DNA from: Lytechinus variegatus
Lineage: Eukaryota > Echinodermata > Echinoidea > Temnopleuroida > Toxopneustidae
Assembly: GCF_018143015.1 (NCBI RefSeq)
Contig: NC_054743.1
Span: 29,161,434 to 29,225,433, forward strand
Length of the DNA stretch: 64,000 bases
Direction of reading: 5' to 3'
Shown here: positions 20,104-30,897 of the stretch, piece after piece
How the letters are laid out: each line of letters starts with the position of its first letter
Position numbering within the stretch: the stretch's first letter is position 1
Program-made: the position numbers and the translations under genes
The notes under the pieces: generated by a model
What the model saw: the letters and a program-made list of their open reading frames with translations, nothing else
Databases searched by the model: none
What the model was told of the DNA's origin: nothing

Positions 20104-23100
20104 TCAGTTCTCGGCACTTGGCTCAACCTCCGGATTTTCCATCTGAACCTGTGGAGATGACAGAAATTAGGAAATTATCTTCAATACATTTCCTTATGTT
20201 ACAGGAAATCAACACAGTGCATGATGTATACGTATAATCATTAAATTAGAATTCAGACCTATGAGAAGAGCAATACCCATTGTTTAGGCACACATTCCTC
20301 AAAATATTTCAGCATTTCAATAGCAAAATACTCAAGTATAAAAAAAACAGTGAAAATCTGAAATGCAAAAAAACTTTCAGGCACAGAGAACCTTGCTTAC
20401 ATATGTCACTCTCTGGATATTTTACAACTTATTACATTCCATCAGTCTTTCAGGGATTGTTGATTACAGTTATGCCATACATGTCCTCAAAAAGATACAG
20501 TTCATCTCTCAATCCGTCAAAAGCAAATTTTTCTGCCTTCAACAAAGTTAATCCTTCCCTTTAAAGGATATCATAGTTTTTCATATGAACATGATCTTCA
20601 GGAACCCTAATTATGTATAGATGTGAGGTACTGACCTTTGCTTTGAGTTCCCTATTCTCATCCTGCAGCCGTTCCACCTTCTGCATCAGTTCACTGACCT
20701 GTAGTCTTAGAGATTCTACATCAGCCGTGTCTGGTCCTGACTGACCCATGTGAGCTTTCAGGAAGCTGCAATCAAGGTCAAGTTAAGGTCAACAACAACA
20801 ACATTGCTTACTGGAGAAGCCAATGATGCATATTGTGCCACACACTAAAAAAATAATTTAAAACAATCATCCGGACCTACAATTGACATTCTGGGTGATC
20901 GTTGATTTGAAATGTAGCAACACAATAGGAGTAACTCACAAAGACAACACAACAAGCTGCAACTACATGTACACCAGCCTCAGGTTTTCAAATATTTATT
21001 TTAAATCCATTCAAGGTAAATGAAATTTAGCTAAGATAAAAAAAAACTAGTCACCCGATTTGGTTTCCAACATGATTATTTTTAGCAAACAGCAATCTAG
21101 CGTTTCAAGGGAATATCAGGGTTCCCACAGAAATTTGAAAACAGAATCCCATGACATTTCCATGACTAATTTGCTGCTTTCCATGACTTCCCGTGATGTC
21201 CCGGGAGTTATGTAGAATTTGGGATGTCACAAAACTTGGAAAATAGAAATCATGAACACCAATTATAATAGCAGAGTATGATCACAGAGTAAGAGAGTTG
21301 CAAGACACGAAAAACTGGAAAGCTGCCATAGCCAAGAGGTAAATGCAACTCCATGACTTTTTACAAATTTTCCAGATTCCCTGACTTTTTTCATGACCAC
21401 AAATTTTTCCAGGATTTTCCATGACTGTGGGAACCCTGAATATGTACTCTCCCACTTGGGTCTGGAAAGATCCTCTTTTCAAATTTCATTTTTTTTATTC
21501 CTTTCATTTATTTGCTCCAAATCTTTTCATTTTTTATTTCATTTTATTTGCTTTCAAATCTGCTCCAAGCAATCCAAAGGACAAGAAACCATTTTATGAA
21601 ATGCCCTATACAAGAGCCTCTGAAAAAGAAACAACTGATAAAGCCTTCAAAACTTTAGGACCTATTTTTATCAATTTGTTTTCCTATTCCCCTATCCATC
21701 GATAAATCCATGGTGATAATGTTGATAAAAATATTTTAACATACTTTCCAAGTCCATTATGATTCAATTTTCTATGAAAAGTCAATCATGGTATATTTGC
21801 ATATTTTTCTCAATATGAAATCAGCTTTACATGAAAATGGTAATTCATTTTATATCATAATCAAATGTACAAATGAAATATACAGACTTATAAAAAACAA
21901 TAATAATAGCCAATTTCTAAATAGCGCTTTTCCCAGAATGGCTCAAAGTGCGTTACAGCATATTATTACCCCGGTCATTAGATTCATTTCAATCCCGCAC
22001 AAAAAGTGCACAATTTCCACTTCCTGGGGAGCATTCCTTGCATTCATCGCAGCCTCATTATGGTGCTGGCAAATTCAAACATACAATATCTTTCGCATTC
22101 TGCCGGGTACCCATTTAGCACCTGGGTCGAGAGTGGCAAAGTGTGGATTAACGTGTTGCCAAAGACGCTAGACCGCAATGAGATTCAAATACACGACCCT
22201 CTGTTTACAAGGCGAGAGTCAGAACCACTACACCACGGCTCTTCCACAATATTGCCACTAATTTGTTAAGGATACTCTAGTGCATCATTTGGTTTCTCTG
22301 GCTCTTCATACAGGGCTACCAGTATCTTTGTGAGAGCATCCAAGACTCCAGCTTTCTCCAGGTACTTTCGGAACTCCTCCCGCTTTGAATCTCCAGGCTG
22401 TGGAATGAGAGAAAAGGGAGAATGGAAAGAGGGGAGGAGGGTTAAAACAAGTCTCACAACATCGATTATAATTTCTGATAGGGCTCATGTCTATCATTGC
22501 GTAAAATACAAACGTAAGGTAATAAGGGTGTCAAAAACACTAAAATACTGAAAAGGGGGTTTTTCGCTAGTAAAGCTACATGTTTACTGTCAAATTTGCG
22601 AAGGTATAAAAAAAGATTAAAATGCTTTATAAAGGATGTTCTTTTTGCCACAACACTACATGTATGTTGAGGGTCTGAATTGAGCGAGGTGTGGGAGGTG
22701 GGGCTGTACTAAACCCAATGCAATAAAAGGTAAAGCTAACATCTGTGATCACGTCTGTGACATATTTAACAATAAAAAGTAAAGTCCATCCCAGAAAAAT
22801 GTTGATTAGAATCAATAGAGAAAAATAAATCAAGCATAACACTGAAAATTTCATCAAAATTAGATGTAAAGTAAGAAAGTTACATTTTAAGTTTCGCTTA
22901 TTTTTCTCAAAACAGAACATACATATATGCACAACTCAGTCATATGCAAATAGGAGAGTCGCTGATGTCCTTCAGTCACTATTTCGTTTGTTTTCAATTG
23001 TTTGCATTATACAATTTTTACAGATTTGACAATAAGGACCCTCTTGTTACAACCACAAAATGTTAAAACAATGATAATTACACCATGTTCGGGAAGAATA

Positions 23101-26100
23101 AAACTTTGTTTCACATGACAAGGAGAAAATTAGAATATTTCATATTCCATGTAATGAAATACAAAAGAAATGGTGAGTGATGTCATCAGTCTCATTTGCA
23201 TACTGACCAGGATGTGAATATACAATACATGAAATTTATCAAAACTTTAAGATTTCATAAATTTCTTATTTTACATCTTATTTTGATGAAATTTTCAGTG
23301 CTATGCTTGTTTGATTTTTCTCTTTCAATTTAAGGCTACTTTTATTGGGGTGAACTTGTCATTCAAAATATTGCTGTATTTGTCTAGGGGGTCAATGCAG
23401 AAATTACTTGTCAGGGTACCATTTTGTTTCCAATACATGTACTTGTTAAGGGCAGGGTTTCATACGCCAATACTTGTTAAGGGGTGCATTTTCAGAATAC
23501 GGAATATCTTGTTTAAGTACCCCCCCCCCTCACCTGGGACTTCAAAACAGAGATGTCAATTTCACAAATTATTGAACTTCAAATATTTGTTAAAAAGTTG
23601 TTTGTCTTACTATATTACCTGTTTCAAAAATTTTCCTTGTTAAAGGAGAAGTTCACCCTGACAAAAAGTTTATTGTAAAAATAGCAGAAAAAATAATAAA
23701 AAATATTGCCGAAGGTTTGAGAAAAATTCATCAAATAATTAAAAAGTTATTAGAATTTCAATTATTTGATTTGTGACGTCATATGCGAGCAGCATTCCTA
23801 CATAGCGAATGGTAAAAAATCAACGAAATGTCATTTTCTCAGAAAAATGAAAATGGTTTTCACTGTACCTTTTGTATATCAATAGACAAATCATTTCACA
23901 CCCGATCATGAAAAGAAAACAAAATTAAGTCATCAGGAACCATACAAAATTTGAAATTCATACATTTTATATGACATAACACATGGGGCAGCTGCTCGTT
24001 TATGACGTCACAAATCCAAAATTTTGAACTCTAATAACTTTCTTACTCTTTAACGGATTTTCCTCAAACCTTCACCAACATTTTTTACGATTTTTTCTGC
24101 TATTTTTACAGCAAAGTTTTCCTCAGGGTGAACTTCCCCTTTAATTGTTATTAAGCAAACAATTCATGGCTTAATTTACAACTGTAGGCCTGGCTACATC
24201 TAAACCAAAAGCTTCGGTCTCTGGTATACTGGTTGTTCCGCTGAGCTCTGTTGGCTCCACTCACCAATTACAGAGACCAAAGTTCTAACTCGATCTGTAC
24301 AGGAACTCAATAGCCATATGTTTATGCATTAAATTCTGATAAACTAGGGAGTAGGAGTAGCACGACAGCCGAAGTGACTGTTTTTTTTTCTGTTAAGTTC
24401 ATTTTTTTTCTGTTTTGGTGCATTTGAGGCCAAAACAGAACAACAATCTTTATTTTGGTCAGATTCTTATATACATGAATATTTTTATGAAATAAAGACA
24501 AAAATCGATGAGCCCCATCGGGGGGGATGTTGCACTGTTAACCCCCTAATGACTGCTGCACGATCACGAGCCGTCTGTGTACGAGAAACTTTAAAAAATA
24601 AATAAAATGTTAAAATACTCCTTGAAACAGATGGCTGCCAGCTAGCCTTGAGAGCTCCATGATGATATTTTTTAATATTTTGACATATACTTCTTCATCA
24701 TGGAATTATTATTCAACAAGTAATAAAATCTAATACGTGATTATAAATAATTATTATTATACATGTAATAGGTGTAATTCTTTTTAATCAAGTTTCAAAT
24801 TTCATTTCTTGTTGAATAGTAATTTTTATGTAGACCATATAATTTTTTTTTCAGAACAGCATTTTAAACAACAGCAAATTTTACAGGTATACACTTACAG
24901 ATACTTAGGAGTTTGGCTAGATCCTTCATTAAATTGGAAAGAACATGTCACAAAAACAAGTAAAAAAATAGGATCGAGGATAGCATTACTTGGTCGTTCA
25001 AGAAAATACTTACCTCTGGAAGGATTAAAACTCCTTGCTAATGCATTGATTTTACCTTTGTTTGAATACTGCAGTAATGCCTGGTCAAGTTGTGCTCAGA
25101 ACACAAAAGATATCATGATTAAACAACACAAGAAAATGGCCAGGATAATTTTGGGATCCAATTTAAGAACTCCTACCCAAATTAATTTAAGCAAACTGAA
25201 ATGGGTTCCCATCGAAGATAGATGGAAATATTTTAAATGTAAAATGATATTTTCTGTTTTTCTTAATCAAAATCCAGCCTATTTGTTAAGTATCTTTAAA
25301 AAATCTGAAACTGTACATAGTATTCGTACTCGTAGTGCACAAAGCACAGGATTGATTTTGCCCAGAGTTCGAACAGAAATGGGCAAACAAAGTTTTTCTT
25401 TTGCTGGTGCATTCATTTGGAACAATTTACCTAATTTTTTAAGAAATGCTCAATCCGAATCCTCATTTAGTCTTCTATTTTGGCGTTATAACAGTCTTAA
25501 TTTATAAACTGGCCCCTTGTGTTGTTCTTTTCTTTACAGTTTGTTTGTTTCAACTTACATTGTACACTGTTTATACTCATGTTTGTTATATGTTTGTATT
25601 TTTGTTGTAGGGCCTCCAAGGACAACAGTATATCAATTACTGATGGAGCTACCCTACTAAAAAAAGACTTATAAACAAATAAAATAAATAAATAAATAAA
25701 CATTGTTAATCAAAGGTACGCAGTTCAGGGGTCAAGCCTATTGTATTTGCATTGTGTACAAATGGATCGAAGGATCTACACGAGATCGGTCTGGTAAGAA
25801 ACCTTCAATTTTTCACCTTTTTATTAACCAATTTTTGGAACCTTCATACCCATTAGGCGTATGAAGGTGTAAAAATAAGTAAAATCACAAACATTTACGT
25901 GATTTCTATCTTCAAAGACAAAGATGGATTTCCTAGGGAAATCCATCTATGTGTCTCTTGTATGGTAGGGGGTCCTAAAGCTACGCACCACTCATCGCGC
26001 ATGCAGTTTTTATGGCAAATGCGCACTCTGTGTGTGAAACTGTGACTGCAGAAATATGAACGATTCCTATTCAATTTTTTCTACAGAGGCTGCAGTAAAT

Positions 26101-28197
26101 CTCTAAATGCAGAGAAAACCAACAACTGTTTGGAATTTTGGAGTTATATTCGCTTTAATTTCATTTTATCCTATAGTAATTTGAAATATTTTCGAAATTG
26201 AGTCACAGGTAATACTATTTTTTTGCATGATAAATCGAGTGCATAGCTTTAGGACCCCTTCTACATCGGGCGGCGAAATCGAGGTGTTCCGAAAACAGGG
26301 CATGTTTTGCGATATTTTTTTTATGATCTTTACAATGTTTGACACAAATTAGTGAAATATAATTTGTTGAAATATAAAAATTGGGATAGTTTTTATTGTT
26401 TGGAAAACAAAGTGCGTAGCTTAGGTCCCCCCCCCCATCATACAAACCGGTATATGGGAGGCAGTTCAACTTCAAGGCTCCATGATGAAGACATAATATT
26501 TTAAAATAGCATCAGCCATCATGCAGTCCTCAAGGACAAGGCTACCCCCCCCCTTCTAAATGTCACCAGTCATTGTTCCACTAGACCGTAGACGAAACCG
26601 AAAGCCCTTTATTAGCTCTGGCTAAATTAAATTTCAATTACGTCAAAATCTAAAAAGGGCCTTTGGGCTTTGGCTCTGCTTGCCTTTTTAAAAATTTATT
26701 TAGGCTTTAAAAAAATTAGGGTTTTGACTTTTGGGCGGCTTGGCCTGCCCTAGACCAAAAGCTTCGGTCTCTGTTTTGTTGGTTGTTCAGCTGAACTTCG
26801 TTGGCTTCACTCACGTCACCAAATACAGAGACCGAAGTTCTAGCGCGATCTGTACAGGGGACTCAATGGCCATATGTTTATGTACTTAAGATCGGATAAA
26901 ACGGGGAAGTGAATTTGTGCGACACGCGACAGCCGAGGTAAGTCACTGTTTTTGTTCCTTTTAACTTCATTTTTCTCGCTTTTTTGGCAATTGATGCCAA
27001 GAGGGAATATAAATTGGCACTCTGGTCACTATAATTTTCAAAATTTTTATTCATTAAAGACAAAAATTGAAAAGCCCCGACGGGGCCGGGGGAATTTTGC
27101 ATTGCAAGTCCCCTAATGGTGGCTCCACGATAGCGAGCCGTCTGTGTACGAGGAGAAATAAAAAAAATGTTTAAAAACTCCTCGAAACAGACGGCTGCCA
27201 GCTGTCTAGGCCTGCCCACTTGTTCACTGCTACCATCTGGCCTGTGGAGAATCTACAGGTAGGACTATGGTATGCGAATGCTGTATAGAACACACACTTT
27301 TAAAAATCATTAAAATATCACTTTTGTGACCAAAATTACTAATTTCCATACAGTTGCAATTTATTTATCATTAGTAATGTGGGAATAATTTTTGTATTCA
27401 CCAGAGCGCTCAAAAATTTGAATTTGGGGCATATTTTTGTGTACGCCCTCTATTGGTGGAAAGTAATGTGGCAAGAAAATTTTCATTTTTTTATCTCTAT
27501 TTTTAATTAAGAATAAATGATATAAAGAATCAAATTTAAATAAGACTTAAGAGCCAAGCAGTATGAATTAACAGGTCTAATGGAAGCTGTCAGTGTAAAA
27601 TAATCATCAAGCATTTGCCCAAAAGAAAAAGAGAAAATAAGCCAAATATTGCCACCCTTATTTTGTCACACATGGAGATATAACTGAGAACAAGGTTATA
27701 TTAATTATTATAACCTTGTTCATTGAATGAGTGGGCCTGCCCTTGCCTGCATGCCTTGGCCTGGCTTGGGCTGGCCCTCGCCCTTGCCCTTGGCTTCAGG
27801 CTCAGCTTTCATTTTCACCTGGCTTCAATTCATTTTTTCAATTAATCACACAATCTATTGTTCTCCAGACTAGCATAGCAATAACATTGTATCAGGATAA
27901 AAATTACAAAACAGTTACACCCACATAATGAAAGGCGAAAAAGGATGAGTCCAGCCGAAGCAGCACTCGGCAACAACAACGTATCGCCAGCGCAGCGCCA
28001 TCCAGCTCCAGGATGGGGCCGCGGCTGGGCCTGGGGTAGATTTAGCTGCAACTCGCGCTAGCACTGCCGAGCGAGGCACTGGCACTGCGGCCGAATCTTC
28101 GGCACAAACAAAGTCAATGATAGTTGCCACACTATCCAAATGAAATGTAACTTAGATCACACAAAACATCAATCATATTTACCCTGTATGTTGTCAT
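20104..28197 (-). CDS. MYCBP: c-Myc-binding protein (AMY-1)
   Basis: Small helical protein that in vertebrates binds the N-terminal part of c-Myc and also AKAP-family anchoring proteins. Coding exons on the - strand: 28197-28183 (five codons, MTTYR), 22397-22276, 20765-20636 and 20148-20104, with GT-AG introns in phases 0, 2 and 0. They join to 103 codons, the length of human MYCBP. Exon 2 reads PGDSKREEFRKYLEKAGVL then ALYEEPEKPNDAL. Exon 3 continues DFLKAHMG and forms a leucine-heptad coiled coil ending LQDENRELKAK. Exon 4 is a short acidic tail (…ENPEVEPSAEN). The GA|C split codon across intron 2 restores the conserved ALDFLK segment. Intron 1 is about 5.8 kb and full of mobile elements. 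Supported by conserved sequence, phase and exact length. Confidence 0.95.
21117..21438. mobile_element. hAT-like MITE in MYCBP intron 2
   Basis: 322 bp bounded by CAGGGTTCCCACAG and CTGTGGGAACCCTG, perfect inverted ends. CATGAC motifs recur inside in both orientations. The ends resemble those of non-autonomous hAT elements. Flanks share AATAT on both sides, which may be a decayed target duplication. Confidence 0.75.
21898..22240 (-). mobile_element. tRNA-derived SINE in MYCBP intron 2
   Basis: On the - strand the head starts AGCCGTGGTGTAGTGGTTC (box A) and has TATTTGAATCTC near 22180-22191 (box B-like). A body with CACTCTCGACCCAGGTGCTA follows, and a tail segment with AACGCACTTTGAGCCATTC. 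Related body sequence occurs near 44640-44720 and 50860-50910. Its 3' end abuts the AT-rich sequence before 21898. Confidence 0.7.
22772..23355. mobile_element. MITE, AAGTCCA/TGGACTT-end family, copy in MYCBP intron 1
   Basis: The left part (AAAGTCCATCCCAGAAAAATG…ATTTCATCAAAATTAGATG) and right part (ATTTTACATC…ATGAAATTTTCAGTG…TTGGGGTGAACTTG) are inverted relative to each other and match the element at 40319-40916. Non-autonomous. Confidence 0.65.
23310..23643. other. Non-coding interval between two MITEs
   Basis: AT-rich intronic sequence with a C run at 23521-23528. No gene feature seen. Confidence 0.35.
23641..24143. mobile_element. TTAA-bounded MITE in MYCBP intron 1
   Basis: Ends TTAAAGGAGAAGTTCACCCT and AGGGTGAACTTCCCCTTTAA, inverted repeats whose outermost bases are TTAA. 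The inner TATTGTAAAAATAGCAGAAA is mirrored as TTTCTGCTATTTTTACAGC. Same family as 4318-4745. Confidence 0.75.
24201..24645. mobile_element. Two-hairpin element, diverged copy A
   Basis: Starts TAAACCAAAAGCTTCGGTCTCTG and ends AACAGATGGCTGCCAGCTAG. It is collinear with the copies at 26751-27208 and 34735-35174 but more diverged, with no target duplication visible. Sequence just right of it (24646-24712) resembles 35229-35280, so these two regions may share a larger repeat. Confidence 0.75.
24851..25701 (+). mobile_element. 5'-truncated CR1/Jockey-type LINE
   Basis: An intact frame to the stop at 25507 encodes the thumb and C-terminal part of a LINE reverse transcriptase. It includes YRYLGVWLDPSLNWKEHV, then LPLFEYCSNAWSSC and AFIWNNLPNFLRNA. 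The catalytic domain and endonuclease are missing. A 3' UTR follows and ends in an AAATAAATAAATAAATAAA tail at about 25701. It lies in MYCBP intron 1, opposite the gene. Confidence 0.85.
25968..26445. mobile_element. MITE with GGGGTCCTAAAGCTACGCAC ends
   Basis: Left end GGGGGTCCTAAAGCTACGCAC, right end GTGCGTAGCTTAGGTCCCCC. An internal partial copy of the end motif (GTGCATAGCTTTAGGACCCC, 26239-26259) suggests a nested or rearranged copy. No transposase frame. Confidence 0.6.
26751..27208. mobile_element. Two-hairpin element, copy B, 9-bp target duplication
   Basis: 458 bp from TAGACC to GTCTA. GGCCTGCCC flanks it directly on both sides (26742-26750, 27209-27217). The left hairpin pairs CTTCGGTCTCTG with CAGAGACCGAAG (near 26762 and 26826). 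The right hairpin pairs AGCCGTCTGTGTACGAGGAG (27136-27155) with CTCCTCGAAACAGACGGCT (27178-27196). The ends are TAGAC/GTCTA inverted. A 9-bp duplication fits Mutator-like transposases (inference). Confidence 0.85.
27218..28182. other. Proximal part of MYCBP intron 1
   Basis: No gene or complete mobile element seen. 27721-27800 is a CCTTG/GCCTGG-rich simple stretch. 27950-28110 is relatively GC- and CpG-rich, as may occur near a promoter. Confidence 0.4.
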
Positions 28198-28341
28198 TAT
28201 TATTTGTAGCTACAGGTTTCCTTCCGCAAACGTAAATGCAGTAATATCGGTGCCGAACAATGGTTAAAAGCTGAAATTTGTTTCGACTTTTTTTATCTCT
28301 AGCGCGCGAGAACAAGACGACGATGGTTGCTATATGCCAAA

Positions 28342-28353
28342 TGCGCATGCGCA
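28342..28353. promoter_or_regulatory. NRF1-type palindrome, probable MYCBP promoter
   Basis: TGCGCATGCGCA is a perfect 12-bp palindrome matching the NRF1 consensus YGCGCAYGCGCR. It lies 145 bp upstream of the MYCBP ATG. Flanking sequence has CGCGCG (28301-28308) and no TATA box, as in many housekeeping promoters. Confidence 0.6.
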
Positions 28354-29062
28354 CATCGGGCAACTAAAACAGGTATTGAAAGAAAATAATATCTAAAATT
28401 AAAATTGGGAAATAAAAAGGGAACTTAAATAAATATACTAGTAATACAAGTTAGATCAGTAAAGAAAGACGACGGGGAAAACAAGGACACCCCTACAACA
28501 AAAGACTAAGGGGATGTTGCAAGAAAATATTTGCGATCAATTTCAAATTATTATTTTACAACTGAAAGATCGTTATATTATTATAGGATGGGGGTCGGGT
28601 GTCGATCCGGACACTTATCTTTTTGAAGCCTTCTTTTTTGTCTGTGGATTACACTAAAAATATGAATTCATAACTTGTAATCATTATCTATTTTGTTCTT
28701 TATAATATTTCCGAACGTTTTGTACTAAAAATTGATGAAACTTCGCTTGTAAATTTTTCCAAATGACATTCTAAAATTGATCGTCCGGACACACAACCCG
28801 TCCGGATACACAACAACTGGGTATACTAGCAAATCAGATTAAACTTCTTGTTTCAAGGAGCAGATTAGTAATCAATTACCCCCCCCCCCCCCGTCGGCGG
28901 AGGTAGCAAAAAAAGGAGAAAGAAAGAAAAGGGAAAAAGAAGGGGAAAGAGAGGAAGGAAGAAAAAGGAGAGGAAAACACAAAAGAGAGGGAAGACAAGA
29001 GAATGACATAATGATAAGGTGAGGGGAAAACTTGGAAAATTGAAAAAAATTATGTCACTATA
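28354..29062. other. Intergenic stretch with purine-rich tract
   Basis: A C run at 28880-28892 leads into a purine tract (about 28905-29005). The tract and the following ACTTGG.AAAAT…TTATGTCACTATA resemble 58560-58680, so this is a copy of the repeat class that fills 58.5-62.8 kb. No gene seen. Confidence 0.5.
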
Positions 29063-30046
29063 CAGTGCGTATCTAAAAAAAGTTTACACTTTGAAAAAGC
29101 CCTGGGAATTAAAAATATACAACATGTGGGCAATTTTTCCACATATAACCTTGGGTTTGGGTCTCATCTATCCAATGAAAGTAAAAGTTTTGACAGAATG
29201 TTACACTTGAGTGAGCACTGTCCATTTTTGTAAAGCTCGCAGAAATCTGTTTGCGCAGAAATGCTCGTTTTCACGCTGTGTCAAGGGGAAAGGGCGAAAT
29301 CAAACCTACCCTGCGAAACATTTTTCACACATTTCCCTTGCACTTTTAGTCAATTGAAATAAAACGGATACATTCAAGCATTTTGTAACAATTTTGCCAC
29401 CCAAATTGAAATTTCAACACTTAGTAAGCACAACCTTCACCCTTTTTGTGCCAGCTGGATCTGAGGACATAACTGAATCTGAACAAACGTTTATGTCAGA
29501 CATTTCCAGCATTTTTTCACTAAGTTTTTATCATTTAAAGTGGGTTTGCATTTCATTGTTCATTAAATACTTGTTTCTCCTCACTTTTCCCAAGCTTGAC
29601 AATGATTAACAAAATGAAAATCAAGCCTAAGCCATTTCATGTAAATCACAGCTCAGTGTAAAGCAAATATCGTCCCGATGGCCTCGGTGTGTGGGGGAGT
29701 GGGGTGGGGCGAAATACACTCTTCGAAGTGTTTTGGGCAAGGAAAAAAGTCAAAAAAGGTAAAAGATATCTTCAAATCAATTTTACTAGCGAAATTCCAC
29801 ATGTTCTTCATTATTATGGTCTACTTTTATTCGCATAATCATTTCAAAGTTCTGCGCAAATCATTTTTCACTAACTTTTCAAAAGTAAGTGGTGCTCATT
29901 CAAGCGGAAATATTTTTCGACAGTTATATCGTCATTTGCTTAAATGGATCTGTACCAATGTTAAAATGTGGAAAAATCTTCAGGATATTACAAATGTGTA
30001 ATTTTACAGGATTTTTTCAAAGTGTAAACTTTTTTTATACGCACTG
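29063..30046. mobile_element. Non-autonomous Tc1/mariner-type element
   Basis: 984 bp with inverted ends CAGTGCGTAT(C)TAAAAAAAGT and continuing TTTACACTTTGAAAAA, mirrored at the right end. TA lies on each side (29061-29062, 30047-30048). The CAGT start and TA duplication fit the Tc1/mariner class. Two frames inside (29394-29609, 29678-30001) show no transposase motif. It is inserted in a copy of the repeat seen at 58.5-62.8 kb. Confidence 0.85.
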
Positions 30047-30897
30047 TATAGTATACATATAAATTCTCTTGTGTACTTCGCATTAATTGTTAAAAAAGTA
30101 TTAAACCATGCATCCTTGGGCTTGCTAGATTAATAACTACGATACAAATATTTTCATGAATTCCTATTTTGTAAACTTTCCCCCTTTTTCAAAGTGGAAT
30201 ATCGACAAGTTTCATCTCGCGCTTAGGAAGAGGAATAGGAAGATAATAGTATATATATATATAGATAGATAGTCATCGTTTTCATATGATGACAAATTGT
30301 CCTTGCTTTTGTTTTCGAGCGCGCCGATCTGAGATGGGTGAAATGAATGATCGCCCCCCCCCCCCATTGGCGAAAGCCGGATCCGCCCCTGGGATAGTAA
30401 TAAGAAAAGAACGGTTGTTTTACAAATAGGGTATTAAACTGTGCCATTTGACTGAAAAGATTCTTTTGTTTTTCGTCATTGTTTGTGTATGTGTTGTTAA
30501 CTGTGAAATGATATTTCTCTACTATGGAAGCATAATGGCACTAATCTTAACTTGCCTATATAGGAGTTCGAACTTTTTCTGAAATACTTGAACAGATTGG
30601 TAGATAACAATGTACATTTCATTTCATTTCATTTAATTTATTTCAAATTCTCATTAAAAAACATACAACATACAAATCAAAGAATACACTACATGTATAT
30701 ACAGATAAGGATACAAAAATAGAACAACAACAGAATAAATGAGAATATGAGGGAGCCAGCATAGGCCAAAGGCCTTTCTAAGGCTGGGCTCCCGAGACCA
30801 TAATAAAATCATAATAATTGTAGATGGGAGAGAGAGAGAGAGAGAATGTAAAGTGTGTGGGAGTAAATGAGGCAATTATAACCTATAACTTTCAGAT

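Noticed and set aside
22306-22497. Second frame over MYCBP exon 2
   Set aside because: Out of frame with the conserved protein.
27915-28139. 74-codon - strand frame in a CpG-rich stretch, considered as the first MYCBP exon
   Set aside because: It does not end at a suitable donor, and the five-codon exon at 28197-28183 fits the conserved N-terminus and phase.
29678-30001. 107-codon frame as a possible mariner transposase
   Set aside because: No DDE/D catalytic spacing or helix-turn-helix motif could be found.
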